Positions 18,701 to 27,782 of a stretch of 64,000 nucleotides of DNA are shown here, one piece after another; position 1 is the first letter of the stretch, and each line of letters opens with the position of its first letter. The position numbers and the translations under genes are program-made. Location: the NCBI GenBank assembly GCA_034421575.1, contig DAOUKG010000017.1, positions 43,556 through 107,555 of the forward strand, read 5' to 3'. This stretch comes from VXLM01 sp034421575 (lineage in GTDB: Bacteria > Chloroflexota > Dehalococcoidia > Lucifugimonadales > VXLM01). Below the pieces are notes generated by a model. It had not been told where the DNA came from. It ran no database searches and was given only the letters and a program-made list of their open reading frames with translations.

Positions 18701-18935
18701 CCCGAAACCTGCGCACCTCGACGATATGCTCGATTCATTCACCGAGGCCGTGGAGACGATCACCGACGGCATCGGCAGGGGCCTCTTTCCCGCCAACCCC
18801 GGCAGGAGTGGGAACAATTGCCGGTACTGCGATTTCAAGCACCTCTGTCCCACGAGGCGCGTGAGGGACTGGGAGCGAAAGCGAGGGGACGAACGGTTGG
18901 AAGACTACGTGACGCTGGCGGAGGGCGACCAATGA
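15789..18935 (+). CDS. addB: AddB-like helicase-nuclease subunit with iron-sulfur nuclease domain
   Basis: A 1048-residue UvrD-like protein with degenerate helicase motifs and a C-terminal PD-(D/E)XK nuclease (LVLDYKTGG, about residues 910-918). Four cysteines expected to hold a 4Fe-4S cluster are present: Cys745 in WATCPYRYF, then Cys1011, Cys1014 and Cys1020 in CRYCDFKHLC. No Walker A is visible at the N-terminus. It pairs with AddA, whose ATG overlaps this stop codon (ATGA). Together they resect double-strand ends and load RecA, as RecBCD does. The gene symbol is by family analogy. Confidence 0.85.
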   Translation: MRQEPSFVPDSALYFEPFEQAQERLEHLLAEYQADDSLAPVTVIVPSTYAGLHLRRDIGRRGLVNVQFMVLSRLAELLGAPGLAAKGMRPLKPLIESAAVRGVAQGASGQLEQFRDHPSFHSSLRSTFRDLRYATPSALAALKGRGGISSEIVRLYGLYQERVKTYYDRESLTDAAADAVASGNATALADLGPVIAYLLRALTPGERRLLDALREAWTCSTVLGVTGEPQTDEDVLGIAQPRGTDHPQRTVPTPHSETSLLITTDTREEVRNVVRGIASAAHEGTPFNRMAVLYWQREPYASLIAEQFAMAEVSAAGPSAGRLASTPVGRMVKGMVSLAGGDLPRDEVTGWLTSSPVKSTASGFRPSRWDGISRDAGVVAGIEQWSDRLARYAGRQERAAKDRSEDIADARRLRLERSAKETWALRRFMSKLNDDLTPPEDGGSWADFVEWVEGLIVRYMDSAGLPPKEAQNLEALESAVRELASLDDVDKEGTTLDGFRSALDEALGRAAAREGAYGDGVFAGPVGNAVGLRFDRVYLLGMVEGLVPPRVRDDPLLPERERKQAGLPQRRSVSVERYEFLAAASSGRKRVLTFARGDNAAMREQHPSSWFLAEASRLNGASVYPSMLSSPEELAALKQQPWFEEVASSQDSIDAVSNSQPADLHDYDLNRLWRWRRSGKRIGDHYLAESEDVLERALRMERARNSRALTAWDGDLSATSFSSGRIGLSSSDIFSPTRLETWATCPYRYFLSNVLGIAALEQPEEIATISPLERGSLIHAVLERFIRAAQEQGTLPDHDQPWTDDHLRTLMGITEEEFRNAEQRGITGKRLLWEIAQAEIRTDLQTFLDEDFILRKRHGVAPHGVESEFGTSRRQPGEATVQGPVEWGTLRFRGVIDRIDVSPLGDTALVLDYKTGGTSEYTNMTKDPIRRGTRLQLPVYGLAARELLGQGMEVLVAYWFVSSRGEFRTRPPKPAHLDDMLDSFTEAVETITDGIGRGLFPANPGRSGNNCRYCDFKHLCPTRRVRDWERKRGDERLEDYVTLAEGDQ

Positions 18936-21900
18936 CCATTCCTTCCGATCAGCCCGCGCGGGACGCGATCCGTAAATGCCTCGACGAGAACATGGTCGTC
19001 GAGGCGGGCGCGGGCACGGGCAAGACGACAAGCCTCGTCGAACGCATCGTCGCGCTGATAGCGACCGAAAAGGCACGGAGCATAGGCGGTATTGCAGCCA
19101 TCACGTTCACCGAAGCCGCCGCCGCCGAGCTGCGCTCCCGTATTGGGGAGAGACTTGAAAGAGTCGGCAGCGATCCCAACCGTCAGCAGGTGGAGCGTTT
19201 ACGCTGCGAGCGGGCGGTGGCGGACCTCGATCAGGCCTCCATTCAGACCCTGCACAGCTTTGCAGGCAGCCTCCTGCGCGAACGGCCCCTGGAGGCCGGC
19301 CTCCCGCCGGGATTCGGCATTCGCGACGAGATCGAGTCGGAGGTCGCATTCGAGAAATACTGGTCGGACTGGCTGGACACGACTCTCGACGACCCCGAGG
19401 GACAGGAGGCGCTTCGTCCCGCTCTTGCTGAGGGGATGACCTTGAGGCAAATCAGGGAGATAGCGCTCAAGTTTCACCAGAACTACGATCTTCTGGCCGA
19501 AGCCACGTTCGAGCTGTCTTCCGGCGAAGAGCCGGAGGGCGAGAGAGAGCACATCCTGATCCCGGTGCTCGAACTGCTTCGACGTTTTGCCCTCGACTAT
19601 GCCGCCGAGCGGAAGGCGGCAGGAGAGGTCGAGTTCCAAGACCTGCTGGTGCTCGCACGCGACCTGCTGAGGGACAGTTTCGACGCCCGCGACCACTTCA
19701 GGGGGCGCTACTCCCGCATCCTCATCGACGAGGTACAGGATACCGATCCCCTGCAGGCTGAGCTTGCCATGTTCCTCGCCGAAGACGTGCCCGACGAGGC
19801 GGACACTGCCAACCGTCCAAGGGTCTGGCGCGATGTGCGTCCCCAGGCGGGAAAGCTGTTCATCGTGGGAGACCCAAAGCAGTCAATCTACCGCTTCCGG
19901 CGGGCGGACATCCAGCAGGTCGGGCAGCTGCAGGCGGCCGTGGGCGGGCCGAAGGTGGTTCTGACGCAGAACTTCCGGTCACTGCCTCCCGTCATCAAAT
20001 GGGTGAACCACGTATTCCCCCAGTGGATGGCAGAAGGCGCCGAGCAACCTGGGTACTCTCCTCTCAAAGCCAAGTCGGAGCATAGCGATCCGCCCGTCGT
20101 CAGGCACATGGGAGGTGCGCTCGGCGGCAACGTTGCGGAGGTGCGCCGGCAGGAAGCCGAGGCCATTCGGCGCACGATAGAGACCGTGGTCGCGGAGGGC
20201 TGGCCCGTCAGGCGAGAGGACGGTGCGCGGAAGCCTCCGACAGCCAGTTACCACGACATCTGCGTTCTGGCGCCGAGCCGCCTGGGGTTCGATGAGCTTG
20301 AGTCGGCATTTGAGACGGCAGGCATACCCTACCGACTCGAAAGCGCCTCCCTCGTATACCAAACACAGGAGGCGCGAGACCTCCTGAACTGCATCTCGGC
20401 CATCGACGACCCTACCGATCAGGTCTCCGTCGTTGCCGCGCTTCGCTCTCCGGCATTCGCATGCTCGGACGAGGACCTGCTTCACTTCGTCGAAGCCGGG
20501 GGACAGTTCGACTACCTCGCCGATGAGTCATCGGCGACGGGCAACGTTTCCGATGGCCTCGCCGTCCTGAAGGAATTCCACGAGCGGCGTCGATGGACCT
20601 CTCCGGCGGCGCTCATCGAGGAGTTCGTGAGAAATCGACGTCTCATGGAGCTTGCCCTGGACAACCGCCAGTGGCGACCTCGATGGTCGCGTTACCGGTT
20701 CCTGATTGACCGGGCGCGGGCCTTCGCCGCGTCGGGTGAAACGTCCCTGCGAGCATACATCAACTGGACGGTCCGCCAACGTGACGAGCAGGCAAGAGCG
20801 CAGGAAACGGCTGTCCCGGAGTCGGATGAGAACGCGGTGAGAGTCATGACCGTTCACGCGGCGAAGGGTCTCGAATTTCCCATCCTTATCTTGGCAGGCC
20901 TGAATGCCGGCCAATCTCAGCGAGCGGAACCCGTGAGGTTCAACCGCGATAGCGGAAGAGTCGAAGTGAAGGTCGGCCCGAAGGACCTGGTCTTTTGTAC
21001 TGGCGGATACGAAGAACTGGCAGCATACGACAAGGAACGGGAGGAGGAGGAGGACGTGCGGCTGATGTACGTTGCGGCCACCCGCGCCCGCGATCACCTC
21101 ATCGTCAGCCTATATCGGAACTCAAGGGGCAAGAACTCGGCAGCGGCACGGATTGAGGAGTTCATGACGGGGGCGGGCCGTCTATGGCAGCAGTTCGTCC
21201 CACCGGCGCCTGAGGACCTCAGCGACCCTGGACCACAGGACGAGTCTTCCGAACCCGACGTCGACACCCCCGCGATGCGAAGGCAGTGGCAAGATGCAAG
21301 GCGCGAAGTGTACGGGGCGCGGTCTCTCCCCACATCCGCTGCCGCGACCACGCTCGCCAAGGAAAAGAAGAACGAGCAGGACGTACAAGACGAACCGTGG
21401 AGACGCGGGCGGGCGGGGACTTCCATTGGCCGCGCCGTTCACGCGGTCCTGCAGGTTGTAGACCTGAAGACGGGAGACGGCCTGACCGACATTGCCTCGG
21501 CACAGGCAGCCGCCGAAGGTCTGCCCGGACGTGCCGATGAAATCGCCCGGCTCGCGCGAAGGGCGCTCGACAGCCCGCTTGTTCATCGAGCGCTGGAATC
21601 GGGACGATGGTGGAGAGAGACGCCGGTGGCCGGACCCGTCGGAGACGGGATCGTAGAGGGCTTCATCGACCTGCTCTTCGAGGAGGAGGACGGCTACGTC
21701 GTCGTGGACTACAAGACCGACGCCGTCCGCACCGACGAAGATATCGACAGGGCAATGGGGCGGTACCGTCTGCAGGGCGGCAGCTACGCTCTCGCATTGA
21801 GCAAAGCGACCGGCCTCAACGTGAAGGAAGTCTCATTCCTCTTCCTGGAACCGAGACGCGAGGTTGCCGTAGAAGACCTGCCCGGCGCGATGCTGGAAGC

Positions 21901-21952
21901 GGAGCAGGCTGCCACGGCCCTCTTCAAGGGCGAGACGGCTTCCACCTTGTAA
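18932..21952 (+). CDS. addA: AddA-like UvrD-family helicase-nuclease
   Basis: A 1006-residue UvrD/Rep-type helicase. Walker A is AGAGTGKTTSL (about residues 26-36), motif Ia ITFTEAAAAELRSRI, motif II ILIDEVQDTDPLQ, motif III VGDPKQSIYRFR, motif V VMTVHAAKGLEFP and motif VI MYVAATRARDHL. The C-terminal nuclease carries VVVDYKTD with Asp926 and Lys928. The frame is open upstream inside addB, but the ATG overlapping the addB stop is the natural start. It is the motor and nuclease partner of AddB. Confidence 0.92.
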   Translation: MTIPSDQPARDAIRKCLDENMVVEAGAGTGKTTSLVERIVALIATEKARSIGGIAAITFTEAAAAELRSRIGERLERVGSDPNRQQVERLRCERAVADLDQASIQTLHSFAGSLLRERPLEAGLPPGFGIRDEIESEVAFEKYWSDWLDTTLDDPEGQEALRPALAEGMTLRQIREIALKFHQNYDLLAEATFELSSGEEPEGEREHILIPVLELLRRFALDYAAERKAAGEVEFQDLLVLARDLLRDSFDARDHFRGRYSRILIDEVQDTDPLQAELAMFLAEDVPDEADTANRPRVWRDVRPQAGKLFIVGDPKQSIYRFRRADIQQVGQLQAAVGGPKVVLTQNFRSLPPVIKWVNHVFPQWMAEGAEQPGYSPLKAKSEHSDPPVVRHMGGALGGNVAEVRRQEAEAIRRTIETVVAEGWPVRREDGARKPPTASYHDICVLAPSRLGFDELESAFETAGIPYRLESASLVYQTQEARDLLNCISAIDDPTDQVSVVAALRSPAFACSDEDLLHFVEAGGQFDYLADESSATGNVSDGLAVLKEFHERRRWTSPAALIEEFVRNRRLMELALDNRQWRPRWSRYRFLIDRARAFAASGETSLRAYINWTVRQRDEQARAQETAVPESDENAVRVMTVHAAKGLEFPILILAGLNAGQSQRAEPVRFNRDSGRVEVKVGPKDLVFCTGGYEELAAYDKEREEEEDVRLMYVAATRARDHLIVSLYRNSRGKNSAAARIEEFMTGAGRLWQQFVPPAPEDLSDPGPQDESSEPDVDTPAMRRQWQDARREVYGARSLPTSAAATTLAKEKKNEQDVQDEPWRRGRAGTSIGRAVHAVLQVVDLKTGDGLTDIASAQAAAEGLPGRADEIARLARRALDSPLVHRALESGRWWRETPVAGPVGDGIVEGFIDLLFEEEDGYVVVDYKTDAVRTDEDIDRAMGRYRLQGGSYALALSKATGLNVKEVSFLFLEPRREVAVEDLPGAMLEAEQAATALFKGETASTL

Positions 21953-22265
21953 ATCCTTGCTTAGCCCCCTCTCCCGTTCGCGGGAGAGAGCTTGCCCCGT
22001 ACTCGATACGGGGGCTGGGGTGAGGGTAAAAGGCACGACACTGCAACGTACCTCGCTTCTGCCGTATGCCTAAGAGGTCGTCTAAATGGCGCTCCGTTCA
22101 CCCTGAGCTTGTCGAAGGGTGAAAGTGTAATTCATGGTTCGACAAGCTCACCACGAACGGTTTCGATTGATTTACTCAGAGTAATTCGGCCCTAGCCGGA
22201 ATGACGGTTCCGGTTGATTTGGGCTATACTCGCTTCGCCATTCCAACCCGTATCCGCTGACCGAC
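21953..22265. repeat. Intergenic repeats between addA and yhaO
   Basis: 21966-22025 is a CCCTCTCCCG...GGGAGAG...GGGTGAGGGT palindrome interrupted by the mini-palindrome AGCTTGCCCCGTAC...GATACGGGG (21989-22013). 22094-22160 is a compact 67-bp GTTCGACA-type inverted repeat with arms CCGTTC...GAACGG. No gene is seen. Confidence 0.75.
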
Positions 22266-23540
22266 ATGACCCTCCTACGCTTCGTACATGCCGCCGACCT
22301 CCACCTCGACAGCCCCTTCAAGGGAATGAAGGCCGCCGCCCCCGATAACGTGTCAACCTCCCTTCGCGAAGCGACCTTCACGGCCTACGAGAACATCGTG
22401 AAGCTCTGCATGGAGGAGCGTGTGGACGCCCTGCTCGTCGCGGGCGACGTGTACGATTCGGCGGACCGCAGCCTCCGAGCGCAGCTCAAGTTCGTCGAGG
22501 GCCTGAAGCGTCTGGACGACGAGGGCATACGTTCATTCATCTGCCACGGCAACCACGACCCGCTGGACGGCTGGGAGGCCAGACTGGACTATCCCGCAGG
22601 CTGTACACGCTTCGGCGCTGAGTTCGAGGCCGTGCCCGTGTTCCCGGACGATCCCCAACGCGCCGTCGTGCACGGCATCAGCTACCCGACCCGCGAAGTC
22701 AGAGACAACCTAGTTCCTCGACTTGGCCACATCGATCCCGACGTATTCTCAATCGGCCTGATGCACGCCAACGTCGGCAACAACCCGAATCATGACCCAT
22801 ATGCCCCGTGTTCGCTGGAAGACCTGAGGTCAACGGGCATCAACTACTGGGCCCTCGGTCACGTACATACACGTGAGGTACTCAACGAACGCTCGCCGAC
22901 GGTGGTCTATCCTGGCAACTCCCAGGGCAGACACGCGAACGAGACCGGAGCGCGTGGCGTATACGTCGTCGAGGTGGACGATAACCGAAACGTCCGCCTG
23001 GACTTCAGGGCCATTGACACCGTGCGGTGGGAGCGACCCGTCCTCAACATCTCCACGATGCAGACCGCGCAGGATTTGCTCAATGGCCTGCAACAAAGCA
23101 CGGAAGAGGCTCTAAGCGGAGCGGATGGCCGGTCGATTGTGCTCCGGATAACGTTGGAAGGTCGGGGCGCGTTGTACGACTCTCTGCGGAAACAGGACTT
23201 CATGCAGGACCTGCTGGACGATCTCAACGGCGAGTGGTCGGGACAATCTCCATTCGCGTGGTGCGAACGCATCGAGGACGAAACGGCCCCGTCGTTCGAC
23301 AGGCAGGAACGCATCCAGGGTTCCGATTTCCTGGCCGAGGTGCTCAAGACGACGGACCGGGCGAAGGACGACCCGGAGCTACGGGCCGAATTGCAAGACG
23401 GGCTCGGTGATCTCTACCAGCACCGGCGGTATCGTCGACTCCTGGACGACTACACCCTTGGCGAGGATGAACTCCCCGCTCTGATAGACGAGGCCGAAGC
23501 CATTGTCGTGGACCTGCTTGCCGGAGAACGGGACGCATGA
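22266..23540 (+). CDS. yhaO: YhaO/SbcD-like DNA repair exonuclease
   Basis: A 424-residue calcineurin-like metallophosphoesterase of the Mre11/SbcD/YhaO group. The metal-binding motifs are HAADLHLDSPF (residue 8 on), AGDVYD, GNHDP, LMHANVG and ALGHVHTRE. The C-terminal 150 residues are helical and match the YhaO capping region. The following gene encodes its ATPase partner and overlaps it by 4 bases (ATGA). The complex probably processes DNA ends, next to AddAB on the same strand. Confidence 0.88.
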   Translation: MTLLRFVHAADLHLDSPFKGMKAAAPDNVSTSLREATFTAYENIVKLCMEERVDALLVAGDVYDSADRSLRAQLKFVEGLKRLDDEGIRSFICHGNHDPLDGWEARLDYPAGCTRFGAEFEAVPVFPDDPQRAVVHGISYPTREVRDNLVPRLGHIDPDVFSIGLMHANVGNNPNHDPYAPCSLEDLRSTGINYWALGHVHTREVLNERSPTVVYPGNSQGRHANETGARGVYVVEVDDNRNVRLDFRAIDTVRWERPVLNISTMQTAQDLLNGLQQSTEEALSGADGRSIVLRITLEGRGALYDSLRKQDFMQDLLDDLNGEWSGQSPFAWCERIEDETAPSFDRQERIQGSDFLAEVLKTTDRAKDDPELRAELQDGLGDLYQHRRYRRLLDDYTLGEDELPALIDEAEAIVVDLLAGERDA

Positions 23541-26500
23541 AGATTCGGGAAATCCGCATTGACGGTTTTGGCCGGTTCGCCGGGCAGGAATTCGGCCCGT
23601 TTGAGCGTCCGGTCACGATCTTCCATGGCCCCAACGAAGCCGGAAAGAGCACGCTGCTGGAGTTCGTGCGAAGGGTGCTGTTCGGGTTTCCTCGCAGGAA
23701 CGCAAGGACCAACGCGTACCCCCCTATCGCCGGTGGGAGCTATGGCGGCCTTTTGACGCTCGAAGGAACCGACGGTCGCATCTACAACGTCCGCAGAACA
23801 TCAGGAAGAAGCTTCAGCGGTGAGGTCTCCGTAACATCGCAGCTGGGCGATCCGCTGCTGGAGTCGGAACTCACAACGCTGCTTGGTCATCACTCGCAGG
23901 ACGTTTTCGAGCAGGTCTTCGCGTTCACGCTCGACGAGCTCTACAGCGACGACCTGCTGAGCGATGCAAACGTCAACGGCCAGATCTACAGCGCAGGGAT
24001 GGGTGTGACGTCGCTGCAGGACGTGATGGCTTCTCTTGACCGGTCGAGGAACTCCATCTTCCGCAGTGGCGGGAGCACTCAGGAGATATATAGCGCCGCC
24101 AACAGACTGGACGATATCGATTCCACGCTTCGTGAGGTTGCCGACAACGCCGCGAGGTATGGAGAACTGACCGAACGTTTGCAGCAGGTCGAATCCGAGC
24201 TTGAATCCCTTGCCGACCGGCGGCGAACGCTTCAGACCCTGCATGGCCGGCAGACGAGACTGCATAGCGCCTGGGACTCATGGAACGACCTCGTATCGGC
24301 CGAGCAAGAGTTGAGCGCCCTGCCGCCAATCGAAGACTTCCCGACCGACGGCCTGAACCGCCTGGAAAAACTCGAAGAGCGCGTGAGAATTGCGCGTCAA
24401 GAGTTGGAGATCGCGAGCAGCCGGGTGCGAGACGCTAAACAGGCGGCTGATGTCGCCGTACCGCACGTGGCCATTCTCAGAAACTCATCCGACATCCGTA
24501 GCCTGCAGAATGGACGGACCGCTTTCGACGGTTCAGTAAAGGACTTGCCGGAACGCGAGACCGAGCTTGAGGGGCACAGGAGAACCCTTGCCGAGACCCT
24601 GCAGGACCTGGGGCCTGACTGGGACGAGGTCCGGTTGGAGGAATTCGATCTCTCCATAGCTGTGCGCCAGGAGATTACCCAGTACGGCGAACGGCTCAGG
24701 GAAGCCTCCGCCGAGCTTTCGAGCCGCAGAGCAACCCTCGTTCAGGACTCCACCGCATTGGAGGAGGCCATTGAGTCCGAGGGCAGGGCCCAACGTGAGT
24801 TGGAGGCCGCTCAAAGGCCCGACCTCAATGCGGAACAGATACGGCAACGCCGGGAACTCATCAGAGAGGCGTCGGTACAGCTTGGAGTGGTCGACCGTGC
24901 AAGGCAGAATCTCTCAAACTTGCAGAGCCAACTTGAAAGAGTTGTTGGCTCCGGCGCTCCCGTCCCGGACCGGCGAGATGCCGGCAGGATGGGAGTCCCT
25001 ACTTTCGCTCTTGTGATAATGGTGCTCATCCCGGTCGGGATCGCCGTTGCTGCCTTCGCCTTTGGAGTGACTGGGCCAATTGAGTCTCTTGTCTTTGCCG
25101 GCACCCTTGTGCTTCTGGCGCTGGTTGTTCTTGCCGGATACAGGGTAATCTCAGGCAGAGTGTCCGGTAATGACCTGGTTCAGTCCAATCTCGCTGCCTC
25201 GATTCGACAGCAAATTCTCCAAGCCGAACAAGACATGTCCGCCACAGAGTCCGAATTGAGCGAGATCGCTGGACGCCTGGCCATCGATGAGGTCAATGAC
25301 CGAAGCCTCATAGCCGAGGAAGGCTCGATGGATGCTGAGGCCACCAATCTTGCTGTGTGGGATTCCTTGTCGCGAACGTTGCGGGAATCCGGTGCGATTA
25401 GAGAACAGAGGAAGGCACGCAAGGCCCTGTCGGAGGGGGCCGTCGAGCGGGCATCCGAGCAACTCGGAGCCAGAAGTTCGGAGTGGCAGGAATGGCTGCA
25501 GTCGCGCGGCCTGCTGGAGTCCTTCACGCCGGAGACTGTCGATGTGCTTCAGAGACAGGTCGAGCTTGGTCGCAGCAGGCTCGAAGACGTGCGGAGCTGG
25601 CAGACGCGAATAAAGGCTATCGAGAAGGATATCCAGGAATACGTCGAGGCCGTAGAGCCTCTGGCGACGGCATTCGACGTCACGTTCGACGCCGGCGATT
25701 ACCGGACGGTTGCTGCTGCGGCTGACAGACTCGTCGAGCTTCTTGAGGAAGTGCAGGAGAGCGACAGGAATCGGACCGACGCCGAAGCGGAATTGGATGA
25801 GGCTGAGCGACACTTCCAAGACCGTAAGAACGTCCTTGAAAAGGCGGAAGAGGAGCTTGCACAGCTGCTGCGATCAGGAGGAGCAGAGGAAGCCGAGGCC
25901 TTTCGTGCAAGAGCCGGTCTCTATCAAAGACGATCCGACCTTGAAGACAAAAACCGCGCCGCCCTCGACCGTCTCCAGCGAGTCAGCGGGCCGGGCGAGG
26001 CACTCCACAGGCTGAAGAACGACCTGGCCAACTCAGACCCTCAGTCCATGAACGACGAGATTAGCAACTTGGAACTGGAAAGAGACGCTGTGGACGCTGA
26101 GATTGAGCAACTATCGACCGAGCGCGGTTCCATTCAGAACGAACTTGACAGCCTCGTCAGCGAGGAAGAATCATCCCGGCTAAGAATGGAGAGGAACACC
26201 CTCCTTGAGCAGATCTCCGTCCATGCGCGCGACTGGGCGCGGCTCACGCTCGCGAGGGAACTGCTCGAAGAGGCGCGACGCAAGTTCGAGCGAGAGCGGC
26301 AGCCCGGCGTGGTGCGCCATGCACAGGAGTTCTTCGCCGACATCACCGAGGGGCGATATAGGCAGGTCTACGCTCCTCTCGGCGAGCAGACGATCACGGT
26401 CACGGACGCAGACGGCACCACAAAGCAGCCGTCCGAACTGAGCCGCGGCACACGGGAGCAGCTATTCCTGTCGCTGCGATTCGGGCTGATTCGCGAGCTT

Positions 26501-26713
26501 GGACAGCGCACCGAGCCGCTTCCCGTGATCGTGGACGAAGTCCTCGTGAACTTCGATCCCGAACGCGCGCTCCGTGCTGCCGTCTCCTTCGCGAAGCTCT
26601 CCGAAACGAACCAGGTGCTGGTCTTCACCTGTCATCCGTCGGTCGTCGACCTGTTTCGCACGGCAACGTCCGAGGCAGGCATAGAGGCGCCAGACGAAGT
26701 ATCGATAACCTGA
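23537..26713 (+). CDS. yhaN: YhaN-like AAA ATPase with central coiled coils
   Basis: A 1058-residue SMC/Rad50-like ATPase of the YhaN group. Walker A is FHGPNEAGKSTLLEF (about residues 31-45), long coiled coils follow, and the C-terminal head has LSRGTREQLFLSLRFGLI (signature) and LPVIVDEVLVNFD (Walker B). Two hydrophobic segments around residues 490-545 suggest a membrane hairpin in the middle of the coil, as in B. subtilis YhaN-type proteins, so the complex may be membrane-attached. It is translationally coupled to yhaO. Confidence 0.88.
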   Translation: MKIREIRIDGFGRFAGQEFGPFERPVTIFHGPNEAGKSTLLEFVRRVLFGFPRRNARTNAYPPIAGGSYGGLLTLEGTDGRIYNVRRTSGRSFSGEVSVTSQLGDPLLESELTTLLGHHSQDVFEQVFAFTLDELYSDDLLSDANVNGQIYSAGMGVTSLQDVMASLDRSRNSIFRSGGSTQEIYSAANRLDDIDSTLREVADNAARYGELTERLQQVESELESLADRRRTLQTLHGRQTRLHSAWDSWNDLVSAEQELSALPPIEDFPTDGLNRLEKLEERVRIARQELEIASSRVRDAKQAADVAVPHVAILRNSSDIRSLQNGRTAFDGSVKDLPERETELEGHRRTLAETLQDLGPDWDEVRLEEFDLSIAVRQEITQYGERLREASAELSSRRATLVQDSTALEEAIESEGRAQRELEAAQRPDLNAEQIRQRRELIREASVQLGVVDRARQNLSNLQSQLERVVGSGAPVPDRRDAGRMGVPTFALVIMVLIPVGIAVAAFAFGVTGPIESLVFAGTLVLLALVVLAGYRVISGRVSGNDLVQSNLAASIRQQILQAEQDMSATESELSEIAGRLAIDEVNDRSLIAEEGSMDAEATNLAVWDSLSRTLRESGAIREQRKARKALSEGAVERASEQLGARSSEWQEWLQSRGLLESFTPETVDVLQRQVELGRSRLEDVRSWQTRIKAIEKDIQEYVEAVEPLATAFDVTFDAGDYRTVAAAADRLVELLEEVQESDRNRTDAEAELDEAERHFQDRKNVLEKAEEELAQLLRSGGAEEAEAFRARAGLYQRRSDLEDKNRAALDRLQRVSGPGEALHRLKNDLANSDPQSMNDEISNLELERDAVDAEIEQLSTERGSIQNELDSLVSEEESSRLRMERNTLLEQISVHARDWARLTLARELLEEARRKFERERQPGVVRHAQEFFADITEGRYRQVYAPLGEQTITVTDADGTTKQPSELSRGTREQLFLSLRFGLIRELGQRTEPLPVIVDEVLVNFDPERALRAAVSFAKLSETNQVLVFTCHPSVVDLFRTATSEAGIEAPDEVSIT

Positions 26714-26714
26714 A

Positions 26715-27563
26715 TTGCCCGATTCTCAAGGAAGACCTGACATTTCGACTCCCGATCACTACGGTCGCCCCCGTCTCGCCTGCATCCTCCTGGACGCCCT
26801 GTCAGCCTCCGGGACTGACATCGACAACCTCAAGCCTGATGACCTGGCCCCGTTTGAGAACCTCCACATTCGAGGACGTGCCCCCACGCGCGAGCTTGCG
26901 GGACTCGCCGGAATTCGTTCCGGTATGCGAGTCCTCGATGTCGGCTGCGGCATAGGAGGCCCCGCGAGGACACTGGCGTTGAACTACGGTTGCCACGTGA
27001 CCGGCATCGACATGGCCGCCAGCTACGTTGAGGCCGGTCGAATGCTGATCGAACGCCTCGGCCTCAGCGAGTCGGTATCACTATCAGTCGGTAACGCGCT
27101 CGCCCTCCCCTTCGACGACGGCACGTTCGATGTCGTGTGGATGCAGCACATGGGTATGAACGTGGCAGACAAGGACCGCCTCTTCCGCGAAGCCCGCAGG
27201 GTGCTGCGCTCCGGCGGCAGACTCGCCCTTCACGAAATACTCGCGGGCGATGTCTCACCTCCTCACTACCCTGCGCCCTGGGCCGACGAGCCATCGTTCA
27301 GCCACCTCGTTGACGCAGACCGTCTGAGGGCGGCACTCACGGAGAGCGGCTTCCGGGAGATCACATGGCATGATGACACTCCCAAGTCCATACAGTGGGC
27401 ACGAACACCGCCGGACAGGAATGCCGGCCATGCGTCGTCGTCCGCGTTCGAAGCACTCCTCGGACCGAACTATGGGGAGCGCATCGAGAACGCCCGTCGC
27501 AACCTCATCGAAAGACGCATAGAGATAATACAGGCGGTGTACGTAGCTGTTCAGAGTTCGTGA
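26715..27563 (+). CDS. Class I SAM-dependent methyltransferase
   Basis: A 282-residue methyltransferase. Motif I is VLDVGCGIGGPARTLA (about residues 73-88), followed by VTGIDMAASYVEAGRML, VVWMQHMGMNVADKDRLF and VLRSGGRLALHEI. This is the Methyltransf_11 pattern and resembles sarcosine/dimethylglycine or UbiE-like N- and C-methyltransferases. The only suitable start is a TTG one base after the yhaN stop, so it is probably translated by reinitiation. The substrate is not predictable. Confidence 0.8.
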   Translation: MPDSQGRPDISTPDHYGRPRLACILLDALSASGTDIDNLKPDDLAPFENLHIRGRAPTRELAGLAGIRSGMRVLDVGCGIGGPARTLALNYGCHVTGIDMAASYVEAGRMLIERLGLSESVSLSVGNALALPFDDGTFDVVWMQHMGMNVADKDRLFREARRVLRSGGRLALHEILAGDVSPPHYPAPWADEPSFSHLVDADRLRAALTESGFREITWHDDTPKSIQWARTPPDRNAGHASSSAFEALLGPNYGERIENARRNLIERRIEIIQAVYVAVQSS

Positions 27564-27690
27564 GATATGCAGGAATTGTCTGTCATTCTGAGAAGCCCAG
27601 CGACGAAGAATCTCCAATCTCTCCCCCGCCGGGGGAGAGATACAGAGAGGGGGTCTTCGTTATCCAACTCACAGAGACTGAACACTGACC
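27543..27690. repeat. ~117-bp element copy with foreign core
   Basis: It starts GTAGCTGTTCAGAGTTCGTGAG and ends GACTGAACACTGACC, like the element at 1831. The core is replaced by a GTCATTCTGAGAAG fragment and a CTCTCCCCCGCCGGGGGAG hairpin. Its left end lies inside the last codons of the preceding methyltransferase gene. Confidence 0.6.
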
Positions 27691-27705
27691 GGTGTACGCG
27701 GCCGC

Positions 27706-27736
27706 TTGAAAGCGGACCGCGCCCTTTTGCTATAAT
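27706..27736 (+). promoter_or_regulatory. Promoter of the Bax-inhibitor-like gene
   Basis: TTGAAA (27706-27711) and a perfect TATAAT (27731-27736) are separated by 19 bases, 46 bases before the ATG. The spacer is longer than the ideal 17. Confidence 0.55.
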
Positions 27737-27782
27737 TAAACGAGTGACGACACCTTAGTCTTTCAGGGAGAATTGCTTCGTC

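Noticed and set aside
18446..18931. Extended N-terminus for AddA inside addB
   Set aside because: The extension is out-of-frame addB sequence; the ATG overlapping the addB stop gives the normal helicase N-terminus.
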